64,000 nucleotides of DNA. Source: an uncultured Celeribacter sp. (GTDB lineage: Bacteria; Pseudomonadota; Alphaproteobacteria; Rhodobacterales; Rhodobacteraceae). The notes below the pieces were generated by a model that saw only the letters and a program-made list of their open reading frames with translations, was not told where the DNA came from and made no database searches. Positions 17,883-26,774 of this stretch are shown piece by piece; the stretch's first letter is position 1; each line of letters begins with the position of its first letter. Location of the stretch: positions 2,852,001-2,916,000 of the forward strand of contig NZ_OY781106.1 of NCBI RefSeq assembly GCF_963676475.1, given 5' to 3'. The position numbers and the translations under genes were made by a program.

Positions 17883-18193
17883 TGGTTCGACTGCTGCACC
17901 TGTTGGCTTGTGTCCGTACATGCAAGCCCATCGCGACCGCCGGTGGCGGCACCTTATTTCCCTGAGCTTTCGCACAGGGAGTTATTCAGGAGGTTCGGTC
18001 TGTGGAATTCATCAGGTTTTCAGCCTTTCAAATCCTGCCCGATTATGAAGTTACAGTCCCTAGGCGCAACTCGCGTCATCGGCCGCTTCGTCCGCAGAGC
18101 TGACCCTGCCATGCGAGAACATGCTGCACGATGCCATCGTTGGCCGGTTTCGGGAAGCTGCGCCGCAGCGAGACCCAATTCGCCGAATGACGG
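17883..18193. other. Gene-less accessory DNA
   Basis: About 310 bases after the dioxygenase. Short open frames exist but show no recognisable family, ribosome site or codon pattern. It is probably decayed sequence, as the next stretch is a pseudogene. Confidence 0.4.
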
Positions 18194-18500
18194 CTAAGGG
18201 CCGATGTCGTTGATCATCAGATTGCCGAGCAGGGCGAGATGGGCGGTCGAATCCCAGAGTTGATTGAACTGAGTGGCGACCATAAAGATTTCATCGGCAT
18301 AATCCGCGCGTCAGGTACAGAACCGATCGGTGAAGATCGTCACCGGAATGCCGCGTGCCTTGGCTTCGCGCGCAAGCACACGCGCCTGACGGCAATAGCG
18401 GCGCGCCTCGAAAATCGCCTGACAGGTGTCCTGCGCCACTGTTCGCCAGAACTTGAATTGCAACGCTTGGCGATCCTTGAGCGATTTGATAGACGGACGC
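18194..18500 (-). pseudogene. Remnant of an RpiR/MurR-family (SIS domain) regulator
   Basis: Read on the minus strand, one frame gives ~100 codons ending at TAG (18194-18196). They include FEARRYCRQARVLAREAKARG, then IPVTIFTDRF, then DYADEIFMVATQFNQLWDST. This matches the SIS domain of RpiR-type regulators, where a Fxx-RRY / ITD / ADxxL pattern is usual. A TGA interrupts the frame after TDRFCT, and the N-terminal DNA-binding half is absent. It may once have controlled the adjacent transport and dioxygenase genes. Confidence 0.5.
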
Positions 18501-18649
18501 GAAACTCGGCGCCACCTTCTGCTCAGCTTAACGGCAGCTGTCCGATTGCACAGACTGATTTCTGTGCTGACAGTGGGGGATAGGTGATTGGTACGCTTGG
18601 GGGGAACTCAGGGCACATGTGTTTGCCGTGCATACGGCGGAGATGTTGT

Positions 18650-19183
18650 ATGATGCATGAGCCTCCAAAACTACAGTTTGCCACATATTGGGAAAACCGG
18701 CCAATTCTGCTCAATTATGCGTTTCGCATCCTTGGATCGCGCGAAGCTGCTGAAGATGTTGTGCAAGAAGCTTACATCCGTTTCTCCACACAGGACAGGG
18801 CCACAGAACCGACCCATCTCAAGGCCTATCTGTTTCGCATCGTGCATAATCTGGCGCTGAATTCGAGCAAACGCCGCCGGTACGAGAGGGATCAACTGCG
18901 CCGAGATGTGCCGGACTGGGGCCTGCCTGCGGCGGCGTTGACGCCAGAAGATGTCCTTCTATTCGCAGAAAAGGTACGTGGTGCGATGCAAATTGTAGAG
19001 GATTTGCCCAAAGAGCAGCGCCAGGCTCTGGAGTTGCATCGCTATTCGGGGCATTCGATGAAAGAGGTCGCCCGCAGGCTCGGGGTTTCTGAGCGCAAAG
19101 CTTACAGGCTCGCGCAAGCTGCCTTGGCCACCGTTGCGCTACAGCTGCGAGGGCAGACACAGGAAGATCCGCCCTCTGAGTGA
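18650..19183 (+). CDS. ECF sigma factor, FecI type
   Basis: A 177-residue sigma-70 family protein. Region 2 has the segment LLNYAFRILGSREAAEDVVQ followed by EAYIRF; region 4 has LPKEQRQALELHRYSG and HSMKEVARRLGVSERKAYRL. FecI-type factors direct transcription of iron-uptake receptors when released by their FecR partner. An upstream extension of the frame to 18584 is possible, but ATG 18650 has GGAG at 18639-18642, and sigma similarity begins soon after. The fecR-like gene starts 17 bases downstream. Confidence 0.88.
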   Translation: MMHEPPKLQFATYWENRPILLNYAFRILGSREAAEDVVQEAYIRFSTQDRATEPTHLKAYLFRIVHNLALNSSKRRRYERDQLRRDVPDWGLPAAALTPEDVLLFAEKVRGAMQIVEDLPKEQRQALELHRYSGHSMKEVARRLGVSERKAYRLAQAALATVALQLRGQTQEDPPSE

Positions 19184-19199
19184 CGTGACCTCTTAGGAT

Positions 19200-20267
19200 A
19201 TGACTTTTATGACGCCCGGTTTGGATGGGCGCGATGCCGAACGCCAATCAAAGGAAGCCTCTGTCTTGGAACTGAATGACAAAAGCAACCGCGAGGTTTT
19301 CGAACAAGCCGCCGGGTGGATGTTGCAGCTGAACGCGTCGCCCGAGGATTCCGAACTGCGGGCTCGATTCGATGCGTGGCTGGCCCAGCCCGACCATCAA
19401 CAGGCATGGTCAGACGTGCAAACCGCATGGGACGCGCTGGGGGTTTTGGATGCCCCTGAACAACATCCCGTCAGCGCAGCACATAACACCGCAGAGGTCA
19501 TCTCTTTGGCGGCGCGACACGGGCGCTCGCCTGCAAAGCGCGTCATGCGCGGAACGGCACGGGCGCTCGGGCTGATCGCCGCGCTTTGGGTTGCGTGGCT
19601 CTACATTCCTTTTGCGCTTATTGCTTTGCAGGCAGATCATCGCACCTCGAAAGGCCAGACCGCTTTTCTCGAAATGGCGGATGGGTCGACCATCGAGCTT
19701 GCCGGAGCCTCCGCTATCGACGAGTCTTACGCCCTGGCTGAACGGCATATTTCCCTGATGCAGGGCGAGGCCTTCTTTGATGTGGCACAGGATAAAGAAC
19801 GCCCCTTTGTGGTCGACGCAAGCGGCGTGCGCATCAGGGTGCATGGCACCGCGTTCAATATCCGCGTCACCTCGCAGACCACAACAGTTGCGCTCCTGCA
19901 TGGGGCGGTTTCCGCACAGATCGACGGGCTCTCAGAGGAGCCAGCCGTGCTCACGCCGGCGCATCAGATTGTGATTGCACAGGACACAGGCACCTATCGC
20001 ATCGAACCTGTTGCGCCCGAGGACATTGGCAGTTGGCGAGATGGTCGTATTTTTCTGAGCGACGTCACCCTCGCGGAAGCCGCCGAGATCATCGGGCGGG
20101 CGCACAGCGCATGGGTTTCCATTCCTTCGGGTGCCCTCGCGCGCCAACAGGTCAGCGGCTTTTTCGACCTCTCTGATCCCGATGCGTCGCTGGACCTTCT
20201 GGCCGCACCATTCGGCGCGCATGTGCGCCATATGACGCCCTATTTGCGGGTGATTTCGGAGGGCTGA
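19200..20267 (+). CDS. FecR-family anti-sigma / signal transducer
   Basis: The 355-residue protein has the FecR architecture. A cytoplasmic N-terminal DUF4880 domain (EQAAGWMLQLNASPEDSEL, WLAQPDHQQAWSDV) leads to one membrane helix at about residues 123-143. The periplasmic FecR domain follows (TAFLEMADGSTIELAG, ISLMQGEAFFDVA, GTAFNIRV). The C-terminal region resembles the secretin/TonB short domain and would contact the signalling domain of the neighbouring receptor. It holds the sigma factor inactive until the receptor signals. The ATG at 19200 follows TAGGA; a second ATG is nine bases on. Confidence 0.9.
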   Translation: MTFMTPGLDGRDAERQSKEASVLELNDKSNREVFEQAAGWMLQLNASPEDSELRARFDAWLAQPDHQQAWSDVQTAWDALGVLDAPEQHPVSAAHNTAEVISLAARHGRSPAKRVMRGTARALGLIAALWVAWLYIPFALIALQADHRTSKGQTAFLEMADGSTIELAGASAIDESYALAERHISLMQGEAFFDVAQDKERPFVVDASGVRIRVHGTAFNIRVTSQTTTVALLHGAVSAQIDGLSEEPAVLTPAHQIVIAQDTGTYRIEPVAPEDIGSWRDGRIFLSDVTLAEAAEIIGRAHSAWVSIPSGALARQQVSGFFDLSDPDASLDLLAAPFGAHVRHMTPYLRVISEG

Positions 20268-20275
20268 TCTTAATT

Positions 20276-20347
20276 CTGATAAAAAAAATCAGTTTTTGAC
20301 AAAAAATCTCACTTCGCGCTGACAAAATCGGCGCGGCGTTTGTCCTT
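20276..20347 (+). promoter_or_regulatory. Intergenic control region before the TonB-dependent receptor (hairpin plus candidate promoter)
   Basis: A weak CTGAT/ATCAG hairpin (20276-20292) followed by TTTTT could attenuate read-through from fecR. TTGACA occurs at 20296-20301, but I see no good -10 for the housekeeping factor. GACAAAAT (20321-20328) followed at about 12 bases by TGTCCTT (20341-20347) is a possible site for the adjacent ECF factor; this is speculative. Confidence 0.3.
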
Positions 20348-20401
20348 AGAACCGAATGCGCACTCAAGATGCGCCTGAGAGGGACTAAGGAGAAATCGCC
20401 G

Positions 20402-23206
20402 ATGACCGCACAAAACCTATTAAAACCCATAAGATACGCGCGCGTCGCCCGTCGCGGTCCACACAGGTTTGCCTTGTGGCTCACTGTGGCAACGCAGGCG
20501 CTGGTGGGGGGCACGGTTTTGAGTTTTGCGCCGGCGCAGCTTTTGGCACAATCCCAGACCCAGCGCAGTTTCGACATACCTGCGCAATCTTTGTCGTCGG
20601 CTTTGGCGCAGTTCGGTCGTCAATCTGGCACTCAGGTGGCCTTTGCGTCCTCGGTGACCAGCGGGCTGACGTCACGTGCCGTGTCCGGCACGATGCCCCC
20701 GGAACAGGCGCTGACCCTTCTGCTCAATGGCACGGGCATTCTTTGGCACAATTCCGGGGCCGGTTTCGTGATCGAAAAGCCGGATTTCGGCGCGCAAATG
20801 GGGCTGTCTCTCGGAGAGGATGTCATGGTGCTTGATACCATCGTGGTGGATGCGGGCAGCTGGGGCGCTTTGGGCGACAGCGATCGAAAGTATCAGGTCC
20901 CGGCCTCTGTCGATTACATCCCCGAAGAGGATATCCAGTGGTTTCGCGGCAGTTCGGCCGGGGATTTTCTCAAAGGTACGCCCGGCGTCATGACTGGTGA
21001 CAACCGCAACAGCGGGGCGGTGGATGTGAACATTCGCGGCATGCAGGGCTTTGGTCGCGTTCCGGTGGTGATCGACGGAACTCAACAGCAAAACACCGTC
21101 TATCGCGGTTATTCCGGGGTCGCCAACCGTAACTATGTCGATCCAGACCTGATCAGCGACGTGACCATCGACAAAGGACCAAGCGCGGGCGTCTACGGCG
21201 TTGGCGCCACAGGCGGCGTGGTGGAGATGCAAACCATCGGGGCAGAGGACATCCTCAAGGAGGGGGAAACCTACGGCTTTCGGGTGCGTGGTGGATTTGC
21301 CACCAACTCCTCGGCCCCACCCGCCGAAGGGACGCGAGGCGGCATCTACGGATTTGAAACACAACGTTACCGCACGGGATGCAGCTATGATTGCGCGGTG
21401 CAAGATGTGCCTGAAGGCCTCGATGATGTGAACAGCTACGGCACGCTCGACGGGATGGACCGGCCATCGGCCTTTGAGCCCACATCGACCAACGGTAGCG
21501 TGGCGGCGGCGAAGGCGTGGGAAGACCTTGAGTTTGCCCGCGAAATCGAATTGGTCGGGGCCTATTCGCGGCGTAAGACCGGCAACTATTATGCCGGCAC
21601 GAATGGCGACACCCCCACCATCGAGTATAGCGATGTTCGACTGGATTTGTCCGGCGACCGCTGGGTCGATTACACCTATGTCACGCTGGAGGGGTTGAAC
21701 CGTTACAGGGCAGGCGAAGAGGTGCTCAACACTTCGCAGGACAACACCTCCTACATGCTCAAGGGCAGCCTTGAGACTTTCAACGGGCAGAGGTTCGAAC
21801 TTGGCTATATGCGGTATGAAAGCCTGTTTGGCGAATTAATGCCCTCTGTCATCATCCGTGGTGAAGGCGCGGAGCAGGCCCCTTTGTCCGAGGTTTCCGT
21901 CGACACCTATACGGCGCGCTACAAATGGGATCGGGACGATCTCATCAACCTGAGCGCCAATCTCTGGCACACCCATACGGACACTTTGATCCGCACGCCT
22001 TATGAATTTTTCGGCGGCGAATTCGATCAGGGCTATTGGGATATTTCCAAACGCACAGGCTTTGACATCACGAATGAGTCCACTCTGCGCACTGGGATGG
22101 GAGAGGTGGCGCTGTCTTATGGTGCGTCATATACCTACGAAACGCTCGCTCCACCGGATGACTACGACGCAGAGAGCTCTGAGGTTTCCGACATCTTGCA
22201 GTCCCGTGATGGCTGGCGGCGCGAGGCCAGTGCCTTTGTCGCGGCAGAATGGGGTCCGCTCGACTGGCTGACGCTGAACGGTTCGTTGCGCTACACGCAC
22301 ACCCACAGCTACGACAACAATCCGGCGCAGATTGTCGGCACGGACAGCTACGAGAACAACGAGGAAAAGAACTCCGGTTTCGCGCCTATTGCGGCGATCA
22401 CGGTAGAGCCGGTGGGCGGCTATCAGCTTTATCTGCGTTATGCCGAGGCGATCCGTGCACCGAGCCTGTTTGAATCGTCCGGCGGTTGGTCCTTCGAAAG
22501 CTCGCCTTCTCTGGCGCTCAAGGCGGAACATGCCAAGAACTGGGAGTTGGGCACCAATATCATGCTCGATGACGTCTTGGGCGCGGGGGACAGCCTGAGG
22601 TTCAAGGCGGCCTATTTTCACAACCGCACCGACGACTACCTGACGCGCGTGTACTATAGCGGCTCGGATACGGAAACGGGCACCGGGTCCACCGCTATGC
22701 GCAACATCGACTATGCGGAATGGAAAGGGTTTGAAGTGTCCGCCGCTTATGACACCGGGCGGTTTTTCGCAGAAGCCTCCGCGACGCATTACACGCATAT
22801 GAACTTCTGCACCAAGGAAACAACCGGCTCGCAGGCGGATCGCTGTCGTCCGGGCGGGGTGTCGAATGGCTATGCGCAACTCCATGTCACACCGGAAACC
22901 AGCGCAACGTTGACCCTTGGCGGGCGGTTCTTTGACGAGACCCTGACCCTGGGGGCGCGGACCTCCTATGTTGGCGCGCGCGCCTCAGGCACAAGCAGCG
23001 AGGACTCCGGCTACTACACCAATATCGTCGAATGGGCCCCCTACACCCTTGTCGATCTGTTCGGCAGCTATGAGCTGAACGACAGCACCAGCGTGGATTT
23101 CAGCGTCGATAACCTCACCGACGTCTACTACATGGATGCTTTGACACTGGGTCTCATGCCTTCGCCGGGGCGCACGATACGCGCCAGCATCACCGCCAAA
23201 TTCTGA
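20402..23206 (+). CDS. TonB-dependent outer-membrane receptor with N-terminal signalling (STN) domain
   Basis: The 934-residue protein has a signal peptide ending near LLAQ-S. An STN domain follows at ~45-125 (SFDIPAQSLSSALAQFGRQS, ending with GAGFVIEK), which transmits ligand status to FecR. The plug domain is at ~165-280 (DFLKGTPGVMTGDNRNSGAV, NIRGMQGFGRVPVVIDG). A 22-strand barrel ends in aromatic F. The arrangement resembles HasR-type haem or siderophore receptors, but the ligand cannot be read from sequence. The start at 20402 follows AAGGAG; the upstream extension lacks support. It sits between fecR and an autotransporter gene. Confidence 0.9.
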   Translation: MTAQNLLKPIRYARVARRGPHRFALWLTVATQALVGGTVLSFAPAQLLAQSQTQRSFDIPAQSLSSALAQFGRQSGTQVAFASSVTSGLTSRAVSGTMPPEQALTLLLNGTGILWHNSGAGFVIEKPDFGAQMGLSLGEDVMVLDTIVVDAGSWGALGDSDRKYQVPASVDYIPEEDIQWFRGSSAGDFLKGTPGVMTGDNRNSGAVDVNIRGMQGFGRVPVVIDGTQQQNTVYRGYSGVANRNYVDPDLISDVTIDKGPSAGVYGVGATGGVVEMQTIGAEDILKEGETYGFRVRGGFATNSSAPPAEGTRGGIYGFETQRYRTGCSYDCAVQDVPEGLDDVNSYGTLDGMDRPSAFEPTSTNGSVAAAKAWEDLEFAREIELVGAYSRRKTGNYYAGTNGDTPTIEYSDVRLDLSGDRWVDYTYVTLEGLNRYRAGEEVLNTSQDNTSYMLKGSLETFNGQRFELGYMRYESLFGELMPSVIIRGEGAEQAPLSEVSVDTYTARYKWDRDDLINLSANLWHTHTDTLIRTPYEFFGGEFDQGYWDISKRTGFDITNESTLRTGMGEVALSYGASYTYETLAPPDDYDAESSEVSDILQSRDGWRREASAFVAAEWGPLDWLTLNGSLRYTHTHSYDNNPAQIVGTDSYENNEEKNSGFAPIAAITVEPVGGYQLYLRYAEAIRAPSLFESSGGWSFESSPSLALKAEHAKNWELGTNIMLDDVLGAGDSLRFKAAYFHNRTDDYLTRVYYSGSDTETGTGSTAMRNIDYAEWKGFEVSAAYDTGRFFAEASATHYTHMNFCTKETTGSQADRCRPGGVSNGYAQLHVTPETSATLTLGGRFFDETLTLGARTSYVGARASGTSSEDSGYYTNIVEWAPYTLVDLFGSYELNDSTSVDFSVDNLTDVYYMDALTLGLMPSPGRTIRASITAKF

Positions 23207-23277
23207 CATCCCACATGGTTTTCCCGATCGCTGCCACCGGCGGTCGGCCCTCTTCACACATCAAACGGGGACACAGC

Positions 23278-26200
23278 ATGTCCAAGACTCGCGCACAAAT
23301 CCGCACTCTCGCACACACCCAACGAGGGGCCTCTTTCGCCCTTCGCACCAGTGTGTCGACCTTGACGCTCAGCCTGTTGATCGCGTTTTTGCCCGATGCA
23401 ACCCGGGCGCAATCTCTCTCGCCCGCCGAATGGACCGGGGCCGTGGATACCGACTGGCAGGAGGTCGGGAACTGGGCCGATGGCACACTTCCTGATGGCA
23501 CTCAGGAGGTCAATCTGGGCTCTGGTGACATCAGCCTCTCCGGCGGGTCGGGCACAGGCGCATATATCAACGTCGGCACCGAGGGTGCCGCCGATCTGAC
23601 CATCGACGACGATGCATTGTTCGAGGCCGAGCGCTTTGCGATTGGCAACACGGCGGGCGAAACCAGCAGCGTCACCATCAGCGGGTCGGGCACTGTGGTC
23701 GATGCCCTCAACGCTCTGGGCGTCGGGTTTCGCGTGGGGGAGACCGGCGATGGCACCTTGACCATTTCCGACGGTGCAACGGTCCTCAACGGGGGCGCGT
23801 TGCAGATCGGATATGGCGCTGACACCTCTGGTGCGGTCACCATCACAGGCGATGGCACAAGCGTCTCAGTCGGACGGGTCAATATCGGTCAGAACGGGCA
23901 GGGTACGATGTTGGTCGATGATGGCGCCTCGGTCGATCTCAATGAGAGCGACCTCTATGTCACGACAGCGGCGGGCAGCGACGGCAGCAGCCTGACGATT
24001 TCCGGCGGCGCGCAGATGATCAATGTTGATAACGCCGACATCGGTCGCTCATCGGATGGCACCTTGATCCTCTCCGACGGCGGCAGCTTGTCCATGGCTG
24101 GCTCTTTGAGAGTGGGTTCGGACACCTCCGCCGGGTCCGTGGTCGTGACCGGCGCGGGGTCAATCTTGGAGACCTATGGGAGCATCACCTTGACTGCGGG
24201 CAGTTTCGGGGCATTCGATATTCTCGACGGTGCCTCCGTCTCCTCCAACACCTTTTCCTTCGGTTCGGGCCTTTATGGGGGCGAAGGGGCCGTGCTGACC
24301 GTGTCGGGTGAAGGCTCAAAGCTTGAAACCGTCAACGGCTTGAGCATCGGCACCTATGGCGAAGGCGTTCTCAACCTGTCCTATGGCGGTACTGTTTCGG
24401 CGGGCACAGGCGGCGGCGACAATGCCTATCTGCTTTTGAGCAGTGACGAATTTGGAGAAGGTGTTGTCAACATCGGCGCGGCCGAGGGAGAGGCGGCGAT
24501 CGAAGCCGGATCGCTCGCGGGCACCGACAACATTCGGTTCGGTGAAGGGACCAGCCAATTCGTGCTGAACCACACGGATACGGGCCTTGAGATCGACGCC
24601 GATTTCGTCACGGCCTTCGAAGAGACCGGAACGGCTACGATCAACCAAATCGCGGGGACGACGATCTTTAACGGCAATGGTCTTGAATATAACGGCGCGA
24701 TCGAGGTGTCCGGCGGCACGGCTCTGTTCACGGACAGCTTTGGCGGTGCGATCTCGGTCTCCGATGGCGGTACATTGGGTGGAACCGGATCGCTTGGCTA
24801 TACGGAGATCATCATCACCACCACATATTTCGATTTCGACACCTATGAAATGGTTACCGAAACCGAGACCACGCAGGAGTATTACACCGCGACGATCGGG
24901 TCGGGTGGCACACTTGCGCCGGGGCTGACGAATGAGATCGGCGCGCTGAATTTTGCGGGCGATCTGGTGTTTGAGGACGGCTCGACCTTCCTGGTCGATA
25001 TGGGAGAGAACGGCGTCAGCGATCAGGTCACGGTCGACGGCGCCATCACCATCGACGCAGGCGCGCAAATCGCGGCTGTGGTGCAAAGTGGCATCTCCTA
25101 TCTGGAGGGCTGGGAATATACCGTTCTGAGCGGCGAGAGCCTTGCGGGCACGTTCGAAGACATCCGTGAGACCGGCGACTATGCCACCTTTACCGCCACC
25201 TATAGCGATACGGACCTGACACTGACGATTGGCGAGGCCGTGGATCCCGGCGACGACCCGGATGACGGGTCAGGCTCGGGAGACGATGACACGCCCACAG
25301 GACCGGATTTCACCGCCACCGCCAAGACCGCGAACCAAGTTGCAGTCGGCACCGCGATCAACGCCATGAGCGAGAGCAGCGATCTCTACAACACGCTCTA
25401 TCTCGTCCAGTCCGGCGGCACGGCCGAGGCCCTGGATCAGCTTTCCGGGGACATTCACGCAACGACCCGCAGTGCGATGATTGCCGATGGGACTTTGGTG
25501 CGCGATGCCATGGGCGCACGCCTTCTGGCGCTTGAAACCTCGCGCGAACAGGGCGATTTCGTCTCACAAGGCGGGGGTTTCCAAGAGCCCTATCGCACCA
25601 ATCGCCTGACGCCCTGGGCCGCCACCTATGGTGCCTGGAGCGATCTGGACGGCGACGGTCAGGCGCAAGACGTCGAGCGCATGGCGCATGGTCTCGTCAT
25701 GGGGCTCGATGGCACCGGGTTCGATGATTGGAACATCGGCTTGATGGCCGGCTTTGGCTATGCCTCCTATGACAGTGAGCGCTCTGATGTGTCGAGCGAC
25801 AGCTATCACCTCGGTGCTTATGTGGGCAAAAGCTGGGGGGCGTGGACCCTGCGTTCGGGGATTTCGTGGAGCCAGAACGATCTGCGCAGCAACCGCAGTG
25901 TCGAGATCGCGCAGATTTCCGGAACCAGTTACACTGATACTTTGACCGGGTCTTATGAGGCCAAGACCCTGCAGGCCTTCGGCGAAGTGGGCTATGGGTT
26001 TGAACGCGGCAACACACGGTTTGAACCCTTTGCCAATCTGGCGCTAATGCGGCTTGAGACAGATGGGTTCACGGAGACGGGCGGGGCTGCGGCTTTGACC
26101 GTCGAGGGCGACACCAGCAAGACCACCTTCACCACGCTGGGCCTGCGTGCCGATCACGCGCTGGCGCTCGGGGTTGGATCCGCGCGGCTGTCCGGCACTC

Positions 26201-26433
26201 TGGGCTGGCAACATGCCTTTGGCGACACCGACTTTACCTCTGTGCATAGCTTTGTCGACAGCGACAGCTTCACCGTGACGGGCGCGCCTCTGGAGCGTGA
26301 CAGTGCAATCGTGAAAGCGGGGGTCGATGTTCAATTGTCACCCGGTTCCGTTCTGGGACTGTCCTATGAGGGCGCCTTTCAATCAGGCTCCGCATCGCAC
26401 GGTCTGGGCGCACGCCTTGATCTCCAGTTCTGA
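23278..26433 (+). CDS. Autotransporter (type Va) with beta-helical passenger
   Basis: The 1051-residue protein has a long signal peptide (cleavage near ATRA-Q). The passenger is made of degenerate ~20-residue repeats of the form GxLTISDGAxV / SVTISGSGT, typical of a beta-helix. An Asp-rich linker (VDPGDDPDDGSGSGDDD) precedes a ~270-residue C-terminal barrel (from about PWAATYGAWSDL to LDLQF). The C-terminal phenylalanine and AT-barrel motifs indicate outer-membrane secretion of the passenger. ATG 23278 is preceded by CGGGGAC and lies 71 bases after the receptor stop, so co-transcription is likely. The cargo function is unknown; adhesion or metal/haem scavenging are options. Confidence 0.88.
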   Translation: MSKTRAQIRTLAHTQRGASFALRTSVSTLTLSLLIAFLPDATRAQSLSPAEWTGAVDTDWQEVGNWADGTLPDGTQEVNLGSGDISLSGGSGTGAYINVGTEGAADLTIDDDALFEAERFAIGNTAGETSSVTISGSGTVVDALNALGVGFRVGETGDGTLTISDGATVLNGGALQIGYGADTSGAVTITGDGTSVSVGRVNIGQNGQGTMLVDDGASVDLNESDLYVTTAAGSDGSSLTISGGAQMINVDNADIGRSSDGTLILSDGGSLSMAGSLRVGSDTSAGSVVVTGAGSILETYGSITLTAGSFGAFDILDGASVSSNTFSFGSGLYGGEGAVLTVSGEGSKLETVNGLSIGTYGEGVLNLSYGGTVSAGTGGGDNAYLLLSSDEFGEGVVNIGAAEGEAAIEAGSLAGTDNIRFGEGTSQFVLNHTDTGLEIDADFVTAFEETGTATINQIAGTTIFNGNGLEYNGAIEVSGGTALFTDSFGGAISVSDGGTLGGTGSLGYTEIIITTTYFDFDTYEMVTETETTQEYYTATIGSGGTLAPGLTNEIGALNFAGDLVFEDGSTFLVDMGENGVSDQVTVDGAITIDAGAQIAAVVQSGISYLEGWEYTVLSGESLAGTFEDIRETGDYATFTATYSDTDLTLTIGEAVDPGDDPDDGSGSGDDDTPTGPDFTATAKTANQVAVGTAINAMSESSDLYNTLYLVQSGGTAEALDQLSGDIHATTRSAMIADGTLVRDAMGARLLALETSREQGDFVSQGGGFQEPYRTNRLTPWAATYGAWSDLDGDGQAQDVERMAHGLVMGLDGTGFDDWNIGLMAGFGYASYDSERSDVSSDSYHLGAYVGKSWGAWTLRSGISWSQNDLRSNRSVEIAQISGTSYTDTLTGSYEAKTLQAFGEVGYGFERGNTRFEPFANLALMRLETDGFTETGGAAALTVEGDTSKTTFTTLGLRADHALALGVGSARLSGTLGWQHAFGDTDFTSVHSFVDSDSFTVTGAPLERDSAIVKAGVDVQLSPGSVLGLSYEGAFQSGSASHGLGARLDLQF

Positions 26434-26684
26434 CGCATTGCATAGATATCAACCTCCCGGCAACAGGCCGGGGGGATTGCCTTACAGCCATGCCATTGGC
26501 TTTCAGCAGTTTTGAGATGCGAAGAGCTGTGTTGGATGAAGCATATCGGAGATAATTTCAGGATTTCGCAAACCAATGGGGTCTGCCCCAGTTGTATAGT
26601 CTCAGCGCATGGTGGGTTGAACTAAGCCTGAAACGTTCTGGCTCTGCGGAACTGTAAAGTTAATGCATTGGTTGGCGCAAGCTG
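26434..26684. other. Gene-less DNA after the autotransporter
   Basis: A CCCGGC/GCCGGG hairpin at 26456-26472 with a 5-nt loop but no U-run may weakly terminate the autotransporter message. The remaining bases show no recognisable gene; they lead into an IS6 fragment. Confidence 0.4.
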
Positions 26685-26768
26685 GCATCAAAGCGCCTGA
26701 CCCCAAAGAGTCTATATCGTCGCCACCGTTTTCCACCTGACGTGATCGCTCATGCGGTCTGGCTGTCC
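26685..26768 (+). pseudogene. N-terminal fragment of an IS6-family transposase
   Basis: In one frame the sequence reads KSLYRRHRFPPDVIAHAVWL, a conserved N-terminal segment of IS6-family transposases, then loses similarity at about 26766. The catalytic part is missing. It abuts the left end of a second, different IS6-type element, so one element has inserted into or recombined with the other. Confidence 0.6.
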
Positions 26769-26774
26769 CGTCAC

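Noticed and set aside
16242..17975. 577-codon open frame on the minus strand
   Set aside because: Fully antisense to the permease and dioxygenase genes; Arg/His-rich translation with no family features, a codon-bias shadow.
26434..26576. Short minus-strand open frame after the autotransporter
   Set aside because: No ribosome site, overlaps the autotransporter end and lacks any motif.
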